From: Cupriavidus metallidurans CH34 | Lineage (GTDB): Bacteria; Pseudomonadota; Gammaproteobacteria; Burkholderiales; Burkholderiaceae | Reading direction: 5' to 3' | Assembly (NCBI RefSeq): GCF_000196015.1 | Contig: NC_007973.1 | Location: 124,001-188,000, forward strand | Length of the DNA stretch: 64,000 bases | Part shown: piece by piece, positions 37,816 through 49,494 of the stretch | Layout: each line of letters starts with the position of its first letter | Position numbering within the stretch: the first letter of the stretch is position 1 | The notes under the pieces: model-generated | What the model saw: only the letters and a program-made list of their open reading frames with translations | Told to the model about the DNA's origin: nothing | The model's database searches: none | Made by a program: the position numbers and the translations under genes

Positions 37816-38709
37816 ATGGCTATGTCTCTGGATCTGATCCGTACTCAGCCCTACACCGACTGGTCGCCCGAAGTCTCGCCGGAGACGCAGGCGACTCTGC
37901 GCCGTGAACTGGAACAAGGCGCCGTGCTGTATTTCCCGAACCTGCATTTCCGATTTGCGCCGGGAGAAGAGCGTTTTCTCGATAGCCGCTACTCGGACGG
38001 CAAGTCGAAGAACATCAACCTGCGTGCCAACGAAGGTGCCGTGCGCGGCGCGGCGGGTACCCAGCAGGACCTGACCGATCTCTACAACCTGATCCGCCGG
38101 TACGCCGAATCGACCGAGTCGCTGATTCACGCGCTGTTCCCCGAGTATGGGCCGCACATGACGCGCGCGGGTACCTCGCTGCGGCCGAGCGAGATCGCCG
38201 GACGCCCGGTGAGCTGGCGCAAGGACGACACGCGCCTGCACGTCGATGCGTTCCCTTCGAATCCGCTGCTTGGCAAGCGCCTGCTGCGTGTGTTTCACAA
38301 CATCGATCCGGAGGCACCCCGCGTCTGGCGCGTGGGCGAGCCATTCGCCGATTTCGCGGGGCGCTTCGTGCCGAAGACCCACGGGATGTGGCCCGGTCAA
38401 TCCTGGCTGATGAAGACGCTGCACATCACCAAGCGCGCACGCAGCGAGTACGACCATCGCATGCTGCAGTTGCATGATCTGGCCAAGGCCGATCTCGACT
38501 ACCAGAAGTCGGTGCCGCAACAGGAATTCCAGTTCCCGCCAGGTTCGACCTGGATCGTGTTCAGCGACCAGCTTCTCCATGCGGCCATGCGCGGCAAGGC
38601 CATGATGGAACAGACCATCTACCTGGACCCCGCCGCCATTGGTGACCGCACGCACTCGCCCGAGGCTGTGTTGTCGAAGATGCTGGGCAAGCCGATGCTG
38701 GCGGCTTGA
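37816..38709 (+). CDS. kdoO: Kdo hydroxylase (KdoO-like, Fe(II)/2-oxoglutarate type)
   Basis: 297-residue protein matching the 3-deoxy-D-manno-oct-2-ulosonic acid hydroxylase family, which converts Kdo to Ko in lipopolysaccharide. The HxD metal motif is in LHVDAFPSNP, with the further His likely in FSDQLLHAAMRG. LYFPNLHFRF, KNINLRANEG and MKTLHITKRARSEYDHRMLQ are typical of the family. Start at 37816 or the ATG two codons on. Position beside two lipid A acyltransferases supports the LPS role. Confidence 0.88.
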   Translation: MAMSLDLIRTQPYTDWSPEVSPETQATLRRELEQGAVLYFPNLHFRFAPGEERFLDSRYSDGKSKNINLRANEGAVRGAAGTQQDLTDLYNLIRRYAESTESLIHALFPEYGPHMTRAGTSLRPSEIAGRPVSWRKDDTRLHVDAFPSNPLLGKRLLRVFHNIDPEAPRVWRVGEPFADFAGRFVPKTHGMWPGQSWLMKTLHITKRARSEYDHRMLQLHDLAKADLDYQKSVPQQEFQFPPGSTWIVFSDQLLHAAMRGKAMMEQTIYLDPAAIGDRTHSPEAVLSKMLGKPMLAA

Positions 38710-38720
38710 AGGCGGGAAAT

Positions 38721-38752
38721 ACGCCCGTTCCCGTAGCGCGGGAGCGGGGCGT
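38721..38752. terminator. GC-rich hairpin between convergent genes
   Basis: acgcccgttcccg pairs with cgggagcggggcgt, with mismatches. It shares the 14-mer gcgcgggagcgggg (38736-38749) with the palindrome after ahcY at 55089-55102, so both may belong to a dispersed hairpin family. Confidence 0.5.
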
Positions 38753-38754
38753 TG

Positions 38755-40158
38755 TCAGCGCAGCAGCAGCTTCAACATCGACTCGAACCGCTTGCCATAG
38801 GGCGGCTTGAGCAGCCCGGCGCCATTAAGGCCGGCCTGATGGAAGATCGGCTTGAGCTTCGAGAACGTCTCGAAGCCGGCCTTGCCGTGATAGACGCCCA
38901 TGCCGCTCGGGCCGACGCCGCCAAATGGCAGGTCGTCCTGGGCGATATGGAATAGCGTGTCGTTGACGGTCACGCCGCCGGCTACGGTCTGGCGCATCAC
39001 ACGGTCCACCACATCCCCCGATTTGTCGAACACATAAAGCGCCAGCGGGCGCGGGCGCGCGTTCACGAAGCCGATCGCGTCCTCGATGCTGCGATACGTC
39101 ACCACGGGCAGTACCGGCCCGAAGATTTCCTCCTGCATCGCCATCACGTTGTCCGGCACATCCGTCAGCAGCACAGGTGGCAGCCGGCGCGCGGCGGCGT
39201 CCGGCGTGGCGTCGGTCAGTGGCACCGCGTGCGCCCCCGCCGCAGTGGCGGCGGCGATCATCGATACCAGCCGGTCGAAGTGACGCGGGCTGATGATGCT
39301 GGTGTAGTCGGGGTTGCGCGCGATATCGGGATAAAGCCGGCTGGCGCAGCGGCGAGCCGCCTCCGCGAAGCGGTCGCGTTGGTCGGCTTGCACCAGCACG
39401 TAGTCGGGCGCGATGCAGGTCTGGCCCGCGTTCAGCAGCTTGCCCACCAGAATCCGCTCCACGGCCCGCTCGAAATCCGCGTGCGGCCCGATGATCGCGG
39501 GTGACTTGCCGCCCAGTTCCAGCGTGACCGGTGTGAGGTTCGCCGCAGCGGCCCGCATCACATGGTGGCCGACATTGGTCGAGCCCGTGAACAGCAGGTG
39601 GTCGAACGGCAGGGTGCTGAAGGCGGCGGCCACTTCGGCGTCGCCGTTGATCACGGCCACCTCGTCGGGCGCGAAGGCCGCCTGCACCAGTTGCGCGAAC
39701 AACGCGGAGAAGCGCGGCGTGTACTCCGACAGCTTGACCATTGCGCGATTGCCGGCCGCCAGCGCGCCGGTCAGCGGTCCGATGGTCAGGTACAGCGGGT
39801 AGTTCCACGGCACCACGATGCCGACCACGCCAAGCGGCTGCGGCATCAGGCGCGAGCGGCCAGGCTTGAACCAGAGGCCGGTGCTGGCGCGGCGCACGCG
39901 CATCCAGCGCTTGCCGTGCCGCAATGCGTCATCGATCCCGGCCACGCTCGGGAACACTTCCAGCAGCGCGGTCTCCTGATGTGGACGGTTGGTGAAGTCC
40001 GCGCTGATGGCTGCGGCGATGGCGTCATGATTGGCCTGCACGAGCCTGCGCAAGCGGCGCAGCCGGTCGGCCCGCACATCCCATGGTGGTGTCTGGTCGT
40101 GCCGCGAGGCTGCGCGCATTGCATCAAACAAGGACGACATGGCGGGCACTTCTCTCAT
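38755..40158 (-). CDS. Coniferyl-aldehyde-dehydrogenase-like aldehyde dehydrogenase
   Basis: 467-residue NAD(P)-dependent aldehyde dehydrogenase. Glu of the active site is in VTLELGGKSPAI, Cys nucleophile in NAGQTCIAPDYVL, and the N-terminal IVPWNYPLYLTIGPL and C-terminal LPFGGVGPSGMG are conserved. The set resembles coniferyl aldehyde dehydrogenase (CalB). The ATG at 40158 has a perfect aaggag; a second ATG at 40140 is less favoured. Divergent from the GMC oxidase, with 247 bases between. Substrate inferred. Confidence 0.88.
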   Translation of the reverse strand: MREVPAMSSLFDAMRAASRHDQTPPWDVRADRLRRLRRLVQANHDAIAAAISADFTNRPHQETALLEVFPSVAGIDDALRHGKRWMRVRRASTGLWFKPGRSRLMPQPLGVVGIVVPWNYPLYLTIGPLTGALAAGNRAMVKLSEYTPRFSALFAQLVQAAFAPDEVAVINGDAEVAAAFSTLPFDHLLFTGSTNVGHHVMRAAAANLTPVTLELGGKSPAIIGPHADFERAVERILVGKLLNAGQTCIAPDYVLVQADQRDRFAEAARRCASRLYPDIARNPDYTSIISPRHFDRLVSMIAAATAAGAHAVPLTDATPDAAARRLPPVLLTDVPDNVMAMQEEIFGPVLPVVTYRSIEDAIGFVNARPRPLALYVFDKSGDVVDRVMRQTVAGGVTVNDTLFHIAQDDLPFGGVGPSGMGVYHGKAGFETFSKLKPIFHQAGLNGAGLLKPPYGKRFESMLKLLLR

Positions 40159-40405
40159 TGGCGGTCTCCTTCTGGGACACGGTTTGGTTCCGGGGCGGGG
40201 CGGCAGCCCGCAGGCCATCGGCCACCATAAGCCAGCCGCGCGGTTATCGCAATGGAGGGCGACTACCAAACACCGCGCGGCGACCGGGTTGGGAGAAGTG
40301 GCATCGCCGCGCTTCACGACCCCCCGCGCCAGCGCCTACACTGGATTCTCGCGACACGCGTCCGCTGGGGACTGGCAGTACGGACACCGACACGCGAGGA
40401 GACAG

Positions 40406-42088
40406 ATGGAAGCGACCTTTGACTATCTCGTCGTGGGCGCCGGCTCAGCCGGCTGCGCGCTGGCCGGGCGGCTGGCCGACAGTGGCAACGACAGTATCGC
40501 GCTGCTCGAGGCAGGCGGCCACGATCACCATGTGCTGGTACGCACACCCGCCGCGGGCGCTGCGTTCCTGCCACGGGCCGGCTCGCGCAACGTCGGATAC
40601 CGGACCGTTCCGCAGGAAGGGCTGGACGGCAGGCGAGTCAGCCAGCCGGCTGGACGCGGCCTCGGCGGCTCGTCCTTGATCTCCGCCATGATCTACACGC
40701 GCGGCCGCCCGGCCGACTACGACGCCTGGGCCGATGCCGGCTGCGACGGCTGGTCGTGGGACGACGTGCTGCCGTATTTCCGCCGCGCCGAGTGCAACGA
40801 GCGTCTGGCCGGCGAGGACGACGATCCGCTTCACGGTGGCACTGGGCCGCTGCACGTCAGCGACCTGCGCTCGCCGAACCCGTTCGCGCACCATTTCATC
40901 GACGCAGCACAGCGCGCCGGCATCGTACGCAACGGCGACTTCAACGGCGACGAGCAGGAAGGCGTGGGCTGGTATCAGGTGACCCAGCACAATGGCGAGC
41001 GATGGAATGCCGCGCGCGCCTATCTGCACGGCGGCAACGCCCGCAACCGGACCAGCAACGGCGGACGCAGCCACCTGCACGTGCTGACAGGGGTGCAGGT
41101 GCTGCGCGTGCTGTTCGAGCGCAGGCGTGCGGTGGGCGTCGTGGCGTGGCGCGACGGCAAGGAACTGGAAATCCGCGCGCGGCGGGAGGTGATCCTTGCC
41201 GCAGGCGCGTTCGGGTCTCCGCAATTGCTGATGGCCTCCGGCGTGGGGCCGATGATGCATCTGCGCGAGTTTGGCGTTCCGGTGGTCCACGATCTGCCTG
41301 GCGTTGGCGCCAATCTGCAGGATCACGTGGATGTCGCGGTGCAAAGACGCGTGCGTGCGTCCGAGCTGTTCGGCATTTCGCTGGGTAGCGCCTTCCGGCT
41401 GATTGGCGAAAGCCTGCGCTATCGGCGCGGGCGATCGGGCATGCTGACATCGAACCTGGCCGAAGCAGGCGCCTTCGTGCGCAGCCGCCCCGGGCTGGCC
41501 GAGCCCGACCTGCAATTGAGTTTCGTGGTGGGGCTCGTCGACGATGAGACGCGCCGCCTGCGCCTGGGGCATGGCTACGCGTGCCATGCCAGTGTGCTGC
41601 GCCCGCGCAGCCGTGGCGTGGTGCGGCTGGCGTCGCCGGACTCGCGCAAGGCGCCGCTGATCGATCCGCATTATCTGTCGGACCCGCAGGACATGGACGG
41701 CCTGCTCGACGGGTTGCGTATCGCGCGACGTATCCTGGCGCAGGCGCCGCTTGCGGCATTCGGCGGGCAGGATCTGCGGCTGGGCCAACTGCGTGACGAT
41801 GGCGGCAATGACGAAGCCGCGCGGGCCTGGATTCGCGCGCACGCGCAATCGGCCTGTCAGCCGGTGGGCACCTGCCGCATGGGCATGGACCCGCTGGCGG
41901 TGGTGGACCCTCAACTGCGCGTGCGCGGCATCGAGGGCCTGCGGGTGGTGGATGCATCGATCATGCCGACGCTGATAGGTGGTGACGCAAACGCGCCGGC
42001 GATCATGATCGGCGAGCGTGCCCACGACCTGATTCGCTACGCGCCGCATGTGACGTTGCGGATTCTCGAAACCGTGGCGGCCGATTGA
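40406..42088 (+). CDS. GMC-family FAD oxidoreductase (choline dehydrogenase-like)
   Basis: 560-residue flavoprotein. The FAD-binding motif is YLVVGAGSAGCALAGRLAD at the N-terminus. Signature 1 is GRGLGGSSLISAMIYTRG and signature 2 is AGAFGSPQLLMASGVGP. The active-site His lies in CQPVGTCRMG region and the C-terminal Asn/His in GDANAPAIMIGERA. Alcohol substrate is unknown. With the divergent aldehyde dehydrogenase it could oxidise an alcohol to an acid, which is an inference. gcgaggagac precedes the ATG. Confidence 0.9.
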   Translation: MEATFDYLVVGAGSAGCALAGRLADSGNDSIALLEAGGHDHHVLVRTPAAGAAFLPRAGSRNVGYRTVPQEGLDGRRVSQPAGRGLGGSSLISAMIYTRGRPADYDAWADAGCDGWSWDDVLPYFRRAECNERLAGEDDDPLHGGTGPLHVSDLRSPNPFAHHFIDAAQRAGIVRNGDFNGDEQEGVGWYQVTQHNGERWNAARAYLHGGNARNRTSNGGRSHLHVLTGVQVLRVLFERRRAVGVVAWRDGKELEIRARREVILAAGAFGSPQLLMASGVGPMMHLREFGVPVVHDLPGVGANLQDHVDVAVQRRVRASELFGISLGSAFRLIGESLRYRRGRSGMLTSNLAEAGAFVRSRPGLAEPDLQLSFVVGLVDDETRRLRLGHGYACHASVLRPRSRGVVRLASPDSRKAPLIDPHYLSDPQDMDGLLDGLRIARRILAQAPLAAFGGQDLRLGQLRDDGGNDEAARAWIRAHAQSACQPVGTCRMGMDPLAVVDPQLRVRGIEGLRVVDASIMPTLIGGDANAPAIMIGERAHDLIRYAPHVTLRILETVAAD

Positions 42089-42139
42089 CGCAGGCCGCCG
42101 CGTTGGCGGCGTACCGGGTGACCTCCGTGGACGGCGTAC

Positions 42140-43681
42140 TCAGACGCTCATCCTGAACTGGCCCACCATCTCGCGCAGCTTGCTGGCTTGTTCGTCAAGC
42201 GACTGCGCGGCGGCGGCGGCTTCTTCGACCAGTGCCGCGTTCTGCTGCGTGACCTGGTCCATCTGGCCCACTGCGTGTCCCACCTGCTCGATGCCGGTGC
42301 TCTGCTCCCGCGAGGCCGCAGAGATCTCCGTGATGATGTCCGACACACGCCTCACGGCTTGCTGGATCTCCGTCATCGTGCTTCCCACGCCATGCGCCTG
42401 CTCGGAGCCGGCACGCACGGTTTCCGCCGAGGCTTCGATCAGATCCTTGATTTCCTTGGCCGCGCTGGAAGAGCGTTGCGCGAGGCTGCGCACTTCGCCC
42501 GCCACCACGGCGAATCCGCGGCCCTGTTCCCCCGCGCGTGCGGCTTCCACGGCGGCATTGAGCGCGAGGATGTTGGTCTGGAACGCAATGCCCTCGATCA
42601 TGTTCGTGATCTCGGCGATGCGCCCGGAACTGGTGCTGATCGCGCCCATCGTCTCCACCATCTGGTTGACCGCCTGGTTGCCTTGATCTGCCACCTGCGC
42701 GGCGTTGCTGGCCAGCGACGATGCCTGCTGGGCGTTGTCGGCGTTCTGGCGGACAGTCGTGCTCAATTGCTCCATGCTCGAGGCGGTCTCCTCGAGCGAG
42801 GCCGCCTGTTGTTCCGTGCGCGAGGACAGGTCGGTGTTCCCGGCGGCAATCTGCGCGGCCGCGACGCCGACAGAATCGGTCGATCGACGTACGTCGCGCA
42901 ACGTACCCGCCACGCGCTCGAGCAGCGTGTTGAACGATTGCGCGGTAAGGCCGATTTCGTCGAGCCGGTCCACGGCGGCACGATGATCGAGGTCGAGCGT
43001 GCGGCTGACGTATTCGAGCGAGCCCTGGATCTGCGCCAGGCTGCCTCGGATCCGCCGGAACAGCATCAGCGCCATGATGGCCGTGAGGGCGACGGTAATG
43101 ACGATCACGCTCAGGGAAATGCTGACAGACCGTGCATGTTGGGCCTTGTTGTTCTCCACGGCGATCCCGCCCTGCTTGGTGTTGTACTCGAGGTGCTCGG
43201 CCACCGTTTTACGCAGCGCCAGGGAGGCCTTGAACAGCTCGCCGGCCGTCAGCATCTGCTTCGCGCCGGCATAGTCGCCGGTACGGGAGCGCTCGAAGAA
43301 GGCCGGGATCTGGTCGCGATAGTGTTTGACCGCGGCGCGATCGGCCGCAAGCATTGCGCGGTCCGTTTCGTCCGAGATGTCATCGCGCTCGTACTTGTCG
43401 ATCATCCTGTCAAAGCGCTTGCTGGCCTCGTCGAATTGTTGCTCGATCTCGGCCAGACCCTTGGCGTCCTCGCTGAGGCCGTGGCGATACAACTCGATAC
43501 GCATTGCGGCGACCGATTCGGCGACGGTATTCAGGTCATGGACGCTGCCGAGCGTGTTGTCGTTGAAGTACTCGAGGCGTTTCTCCGATTCGCCCATCTG
43601 CCAGATGCCGCCGATGCCGACAAAGAGCAGCGCGAGCAGTGCAATGGAGAGCGTAAGTAACAGACGTTTGCTGATAGTCAT
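42140..43681 (-). CDS. Methyl-accepting chemotaxis protein
   Basis: 513-residue chemoreceptor of Tsr/Tar layout. TM1 about residues 8-28 ([20 protein letters not shown]), a four-helix-bundle periplasmic sensor of ~150 residues, TM2 about 185-205 ([19 protein letters not shown]), HAMP, then the signalling domain. Its hairpin tip reads [20 protein letters not shown] and [18 protein letters not shown]. No NWETF pentapeptide is seen at the C-terminus (ends QFRMSV). Ligand unknown. Stands alone between metabolic genes. Confidence 0.93.
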   Translation of the reverse strand: MTISKRLLLTLSIALLALLFVGIGGIWQMGESEKRLEYFNDNTLGSVHDLNTVAESVAAMRIELYRHGLSEDAKGLAEIEQQFDEASKRFDRMIDKYERDDISDETDRAMLAADRAAVKHYRDQIPAFFERSRTGDYAGAKQMLTAGELFKASLALRKTVAEHLEYNTKQGGIAVENNKAQHARSVSISLSVIVITVALTAIMALMLFRRIRGSLAQIQGSLEYVSRTLDLDHRAAVDRLDEIGLTAQSFNTLLERVAGTLRDVRRSTDSVGVAAAQIAAGNTDLSSRTEQQAASLEETASSMEQLSTTVRQNADNAQQASSLASNAAQVADQGNQAVNQMVETMGAISTSSGRIAEITNMIEGIAFQTNILALNAAVEAARAGEQGRGFAVVAGEVRSLAQRSSSAAKEIKDLIEASAETVRAGSEQAHGVGSTMTEIQQAVRRVSDIITEISAASREQSTGIEQVGHAVGQMDQVTQQNAALVEEAAAAAQSLDEQASKLREMVGQFRMSV

Positions 43682-43866
43682 GGGGCTATTCGACGCACGC
43701 CGCAAGGCAAGCGTCGTCCGTTGGGTGACTTGGATTTCGCAGCGGGCCGACTGCCCGTCACCTCAACGTTTACGGAGTGCACGCATCCCCATGAAGATGA
43801 GTGAATTGCGGCACATCAACTTTCGTGCGATCTCTCCACACGGTCTGTCGTTGCTTTTCGGTGGCC

Positions 43867-45552
43867 TCAGGCGGGCCAGGCGCGTGCCGCGATGCGCGCC
43901 AGCGTGCTGGCGTCGGCGTCGAGCGTGCCGAACACGCGGCCGTGTTGGCGGCCAAGCCGGCTTGCGACGAACAGCGCCGCCGATTCGGCATTGCCGTGCG
44001 CGATCATCAGCGCGGCCTGTGCCGTCAGCACCAGTCCTTGCGCAAAACGTCGCGCGCTGGTTTCGAGCTGTTCAGCGGGCCCTCGCAGCATTGCCTGCAG
44101 CGACGCCAGCTCCGCGCGCACGGCGGCGTCACCATTCGACAGCCGCGCCAGATCCTGCAGGATGCGCGCGCCATCGCCGGGGTCACGCTGGAGTGCGCGC
44201 AGGACATCCAGGCACATGATGTTGCCCGAGCCTTCCCAGATCGAGTTGACCGGCGCTTCGCGATACAGCCGCGCCATCGGGCCGTCCTCCACGTAGCCGT
44301 TGCCGCCCCAGACCTCCATCGTCTCGCCGGTGGCCTCCAGCGCGCGCTTGCAGATCCAGAATTTGGCCGCCGGGGTCATCACGCGTTTCCAGGCGGCGGC
44401 CAGCGGATCGTCGTCGGCATGTTCGAAGGCATGTGCCAGCGCCATCATCATCAGTGTGGCGGCCTCGGATTCGAGCGTCAGGTCGGCCAGCACGTTGCGC
44501 ATCAGCGGCTGGTCCGCCAGCAGCCTGCCGAACGCCATGCGGTGCCGTGCATGGTGGAGCGCCTGCACCAGACCGGCTCGCAGCAGCGCCGCGCTGCCGA
44601 TCACGCAGTCGAGTCGCGTGTTGGTGGCCATCTCGATGATTGTGGGGATGCCCCGGCCTTCCTCGCCAATCAGGATACCGGTGGTGCCGCGGAACTCGAC
44701 TTCGCTGCTCGAGTTGGAGCGGTTGCCGAGCTTGTCCTTGAGCCGCTGGATCAGGATCGGATTCTTGCTGCCGTCGTCGCGGAAGCGCGGCACGAAGAAG
44801 CACGAGAGCGGCCCGTCGGCCGCGCCCATGCGGGCGACCACCAGATGCGCGTCGCACATCGGCGCCGAGAAAAACCACTTGTGGCCTGTCAGCGCATATT
44901 CCGCGCCCCGGCCGTCGCCGCGCACGGGCAGCGCCACCGTGGTGTTGGCGCGCACGTCTGAGCCGCCCTGTTTCTCGGTCATGCCCATGCCGATCATCAC
45001 GGCGGTCTTGCCGCGCCACGGCAGGTCGCGCGCATCGTGTTCGGTGGCGTAGAGGCGCGGTTCGAGATCACAGAACAACGCGGGTTCCTTGCGCAGGACC
45101 GGAATACTTGCGAGCGTCATCGTGGTGGGACACAGCGAGCCAGATTCAACCTGGGCCTGCAGGAAGTAGCCCACCGTGCGCGCGGCCCAGACGCCGGGGC
45201 GTGGCTGGGCGAAGGGCATGGCCTGGAGTTGCTGGCTGCGCAGCAGCGCCAGCAGGTTGTGCCACGACGGGTGGAACTCCACCTGGTCGATCCGCTCGCC
45301 AGTGCGGCTGTGCGTATGCAGTTCGGGGGTAAATCGGTTGGCGTCCGCGGCCCATGCCTGCACCTCCGGATCGCCCAGCCGCGCGCCGAATGCGGCGAGC
45401 GTATCCGCGTGCCACGCGCCGCCCAGGCGATCCAGCGCGGCACGCAGGCCGGGGTCCGATTCGAACAGGTTGTAGTGCGCCAGATCGGGCACCTGGTTGA
45501 ACACCGTATGGGTTTGCGCACTGCCGGCATCGGGAAAGGATGTGGCGTCCAT
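43867..45552 (-). CDS. aidB: AidB-like acyl-CoA dehydrogenase
   Basis: 561-residue flavoprotein of the AidB branch, longer than ordinary acyl-CoA dehydrogenases. GMGMTEKQGGSDVRANTT matches the conserved M-T-E-K-x-G-G-S-D-V-R block, and LTGHKWFFSAPMCDAHLV, MEVWGGNGYVEDGPMARLYREAP and NSIWEGSGNIMCLDVLRAL are typical. In E. coli AidB is part of the alkylation response; metabolic substrates of such proteins are unclear. The ATG at 45552 agrees with the AidB N-terminus (THTVFNQVPDL). Confidence 0.92.
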   Translation of the reverse strand: MDATSFPDAGSAQTHTVFNQVPDLAHYNLFESDPGLRAALDRLGGAWHADTLAAFGARLGDPEVQAWAADANRFTPELHTHSRTGERIDQVEFHPSWHNLLALLRSQQLQAMPFAQPRPGVWAARTVGYFLQAQVESGSLCPTTMTLASIPVLRKEPALFCDLEPRLYATEHDARDLPWRGKTAVMIGMGMTEKQGGSDVRANTTVALPVRGDGRGAEYALTGHKWFFSAPMCDAHLVVARMGAADGPLSCFFVPRFRDDGSKNPILIQRLKDKLGNRSNSSSEVEFRGTTGILIGEEGRGIPTIIEMATNTRLDCVIGSAALLRAGLVQALHHARHRMAFGRLLADQPLMRNVLADLTLESEAATLMMMALAHAFEHADDDPLAAAWKRVMTPAAKFWICKRALEATGETMEVWGGNGYVEDGPMARLYREAPVNSIWEGSGNIMCLDVLRALQRDPGDGARILQDLARLSNGDAAVRAELASLQAMLRGPAEQLETSARRFAQGLVLTAQAALMIAHGNAESAALFVASRLGRQHGRVFGTLDADASTLARIAARAWPA

Positions 45553-45786
45553 GGCATCTCCTGCGTGCGGAATTCGATCGAGGGGGCAGCCTGATGCGGT
45601 TCATGGTACGGCAACAACGGCGCGCGCAACACTGCCGAATCCCGCCACAAGACCGGCCAGCCTGCTTGCATCCGCCGTTATCGTGCACCGCAACATATCG
45701 ATTCCGATACTGTGATGCATGACAGATGCAACCGATCTTTGGCTGGCGTCAGGCAGGGGCTTGTGCTTAAATTCACCCCGTTGGAT

Positions 45787-45871
45787 GAAACAGGGGTGCC
45801 GTTCGGATGGGCCGGGCGGCTGAGAGAGTCCCTTCGAACCCGATCCGGCTAGTACCGGCGTGGGAAGTTTC
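45787..45871 (+). ncRNA. TPP (thi-box) riboswitch upstream of thiC
   Basis: P1 is gaaac/gtttc. Core motifs CAGGGGTGCC, CGGCTGAGAGAGTCCCTTCGAACC and CGATCCGGCTAGTACCGGCGTGGGAAG are present in order, so the call is certain by family (only landmarks are quoted: ctgagagagtcccttcgaac, ccggctagtaccggcg). Downstream, a nested hairpin (gtcccg/cgggac, 45893-45930) and tcgtcc/ggacga (45978-46005), which would cover part of the ribosome site, are likely expression elements. In the 458-base gap upstream of thiC the rest (45553-45786) holds no gene. Confidence 0.96.
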
Positions 45872-45995
45872 AAATAGAACCGAATTGCTCTAGTCCCGCG
45901 GATTTCCACATTGATCCGCACAAACGGGACACCGCCGCCGGCCATGCCTCGCGACGGACCTCACAGGGCTCCTGGTTTCGTCCATCCCCGCATGA

Positions 45996-47888
<1,893 letters not shown>

Positions 47889-48043
47889 GCCGCTATCTGC
47901 GCCGACGTGCAGACGGGTGCGGCCCTTGTGGCCGCGCCCGGCAGTATCCGCAGTACCCGTAGCACCTGAGTCCCGCGCGCGGCGCCCCCACGCGGCGCGG
48001 CGGTATTCACCCAACCGGAGGCCGGACGGCACATACCTTTCTC

Positions 48044-49276
48044 ATGCCGCCGGCAAACAATCTCATGACAGCAGTACAGTCCTTCGATGTCGCCATCCTC
48101 GGTGCCGGCCTGGCCGGGCGGTTATCCGCCTGGCAGCTCGTGCGTGCCGGCGCCCGCGTGGCGCTGATCGAGCGTGGCGGACCCGACGGCAGCGGCTCGG
48201 CCGCGCATGTGGCGGCGGCCATGCTGGCGCCGCTGGCGGAATCGGCGATTGCCGAGCGCCGCATCGTCGATCTCGGCATGACCAGCGTCGATCTCTGGCG
48301 TACCTGGATCGGCGAATTGCCAGAGCCCGTGTTCTTCCAGGAGGACGGCACGCTGGTGGTCTGGCACGCGCGTGACCGCAGCGAGGTGTCGCTGTTCACG
48401 GGGCGTATGCGTGCCGTGGCGCCGCCCGATCTGGTGCAGCAACGCCTGCGCGCGCTCGACGGCGAAGGCGTAGGCCAGATCGAGCCGGCCTTGGCGGGGC
48501 GCTTTCCGCAAGGCCTGCTGCTGCAGGGTGAAGGGCAGCTCGACAACCGAGGCGCGATGCACGCGCTGCTGAACTGCGCCGTGACCGAGGGCTTGCACTG
48601 CGTCTGGGAGGCCGGTGACATCGATGCCGACGCCTTGCCCGCGCTGGGTATTCGCGCTGGCGTGGTGCTCGACTGCCGCGGCCTGGGCGCGCGCGCCGCA
48701 TGGACCAATGCGTCCGCGGGCGGCGAGACCGCGCTGCCGGGCCTGCGCGGCCTGCGCGGCGAAGTTGTGCGCGTCCACGCGCCGGATGTGAAGCTGCATC
48801 GCCCGGTGCGACTGCTGCATCCGCGCTACCCGATCTATATCGCTCCGAAGCCGAACGATCTCTACGTGATCGGCGCCACGGAACTCGAAAGCGAGGACGA
48901 ATCGCCAATGAGCGTGCGTTCCGCGCTCGAACTGCTCTCGGCCGCGCATTCGCTGCATCCAGCGTTCGGCGAGGCGCGCGTGCTCGAACTCAATGTCCAG
49001 CGGCGGCCAACCCGCCCCGACCATCTGCCGGCGATTCGCGTCGACCAGCAGGCACGCGTCGTGCGAGTCAACGGACTCTATCGACATGGCTGGCTGATCG
49101 CGCCGGCCGTGACGGAGGCTGCGTGTGCCGTCGTGCGCGCGATGCTCGGCGGTGACCCCGCCGCGCACGCGGTGCCAGCCGCGTTGCGCTGGCCCGGCAT
49201 GATCGAAGCCGTGCAGGAGCGTGGCACCGCGATGCTATCGGCTAGGGCCGGGGCCGGCAGCGGCCTGCTGCACTAA
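48044..49276 (+). CDS. thiO: Glycine/D-amino acid oxidase ThiO-like (thiamine pathway)
   Basis: 410-residue FAD oxidoreductase (DAO family) that oxidises glycine to the imine used for thiazole synthesis. FAD motif VAILGAGLAGRLSAWQLVRAG lies near the N-terminus (landmark: GAGLAGRLSAW). VVLDCRGLGARAAW and the C-terminal VNGLYRHGWLIAPAVTEAA are typical. Start 48044 or the in-frame ATG 48065, neither with a good ribosome site. 155 bases separate it from thiC; thiS follows 13 bases later. Confidence 0.9.
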   Translation: MPPANNLMTAVQSFDVAILGAGLAGRLSAWQLVRAGARVALIERGGPDGSGSAAHVAAAMLAPLAESAIAERRIVDLGMTSVDLWRTWIGELPEPVFFQEDGTLVVWHARDRSEVSLFTGRMRAVAPPDLVQQRLRALDGEGVGQIEPALAGRFPQGLLLQGEGQLDNRGAMHALLNCAVTEGLHCVWEAGDIDADALPALGIRAGVVLDCRGLGARAAWTNASAGGETALPGLRGLRGEVVRVHAPDVKLHRPVRLLHPRYPIYIAPKPNDLYVIGATELESEDESPMSVRSALELLSAAHSLHPAFGEARVLELNVQRRPTRPDHLPAIRVDQQARVVRVNGLYRHGWLIAPAVTEAACAVVRAMLGGDPAAHAVPAALRWPGMIEAVQERGTAMLSARAGAGSGLLH

Positions 49277-49289
49277 TCAGACAGACACC

Positions 49290-49487
49290 ATGGAAATCCT
49301 GCTCAATGGCCGACCGACCGAGTTGCCCGAAGCCGCCACGCTGGCGGACGCGGTGACGGCGGCGGCCATCGCGCCGCCGTTCGCCGCCGCGGTGAACGGC
49401 CAGTTCGTCCCGCGCACCCGCCATGCGGCCACGCTGTTGGCCGCGGGCGACCAGATCGATCTCGTGCAACCCGTGACGGGAGGCTAA
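49290..49487 (+). CDS. thiS: Sulfur-carrier protein ThiS
   Basis: 65-residue ubiquitin-like sulfur carrier with the C-terminal Gly-Gly (VQPVTGG) that is thiocarboxylated and gives sulfur to ThiG. The start MEILLNGRPTELPEAATLAD fits the family. It sits between thiO and thiG as in other thiamine operons. Confidence 0.95.
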   Translation: MEILLNGRPTELPEAATLADAVTAAAIAPPFAAAVNGQFVPRTRHAATLLAAGDQIDLVQPVTGG

Positions 49488-49494
49488 GTCCCTT

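Noticed and set aside
40159..40405. Regulatory element in the gap between aldehyde dehydrogenase and GMC oxidase
   Set aside because: I see no clear palindrome or promoter that stands out from the GC-rich background.
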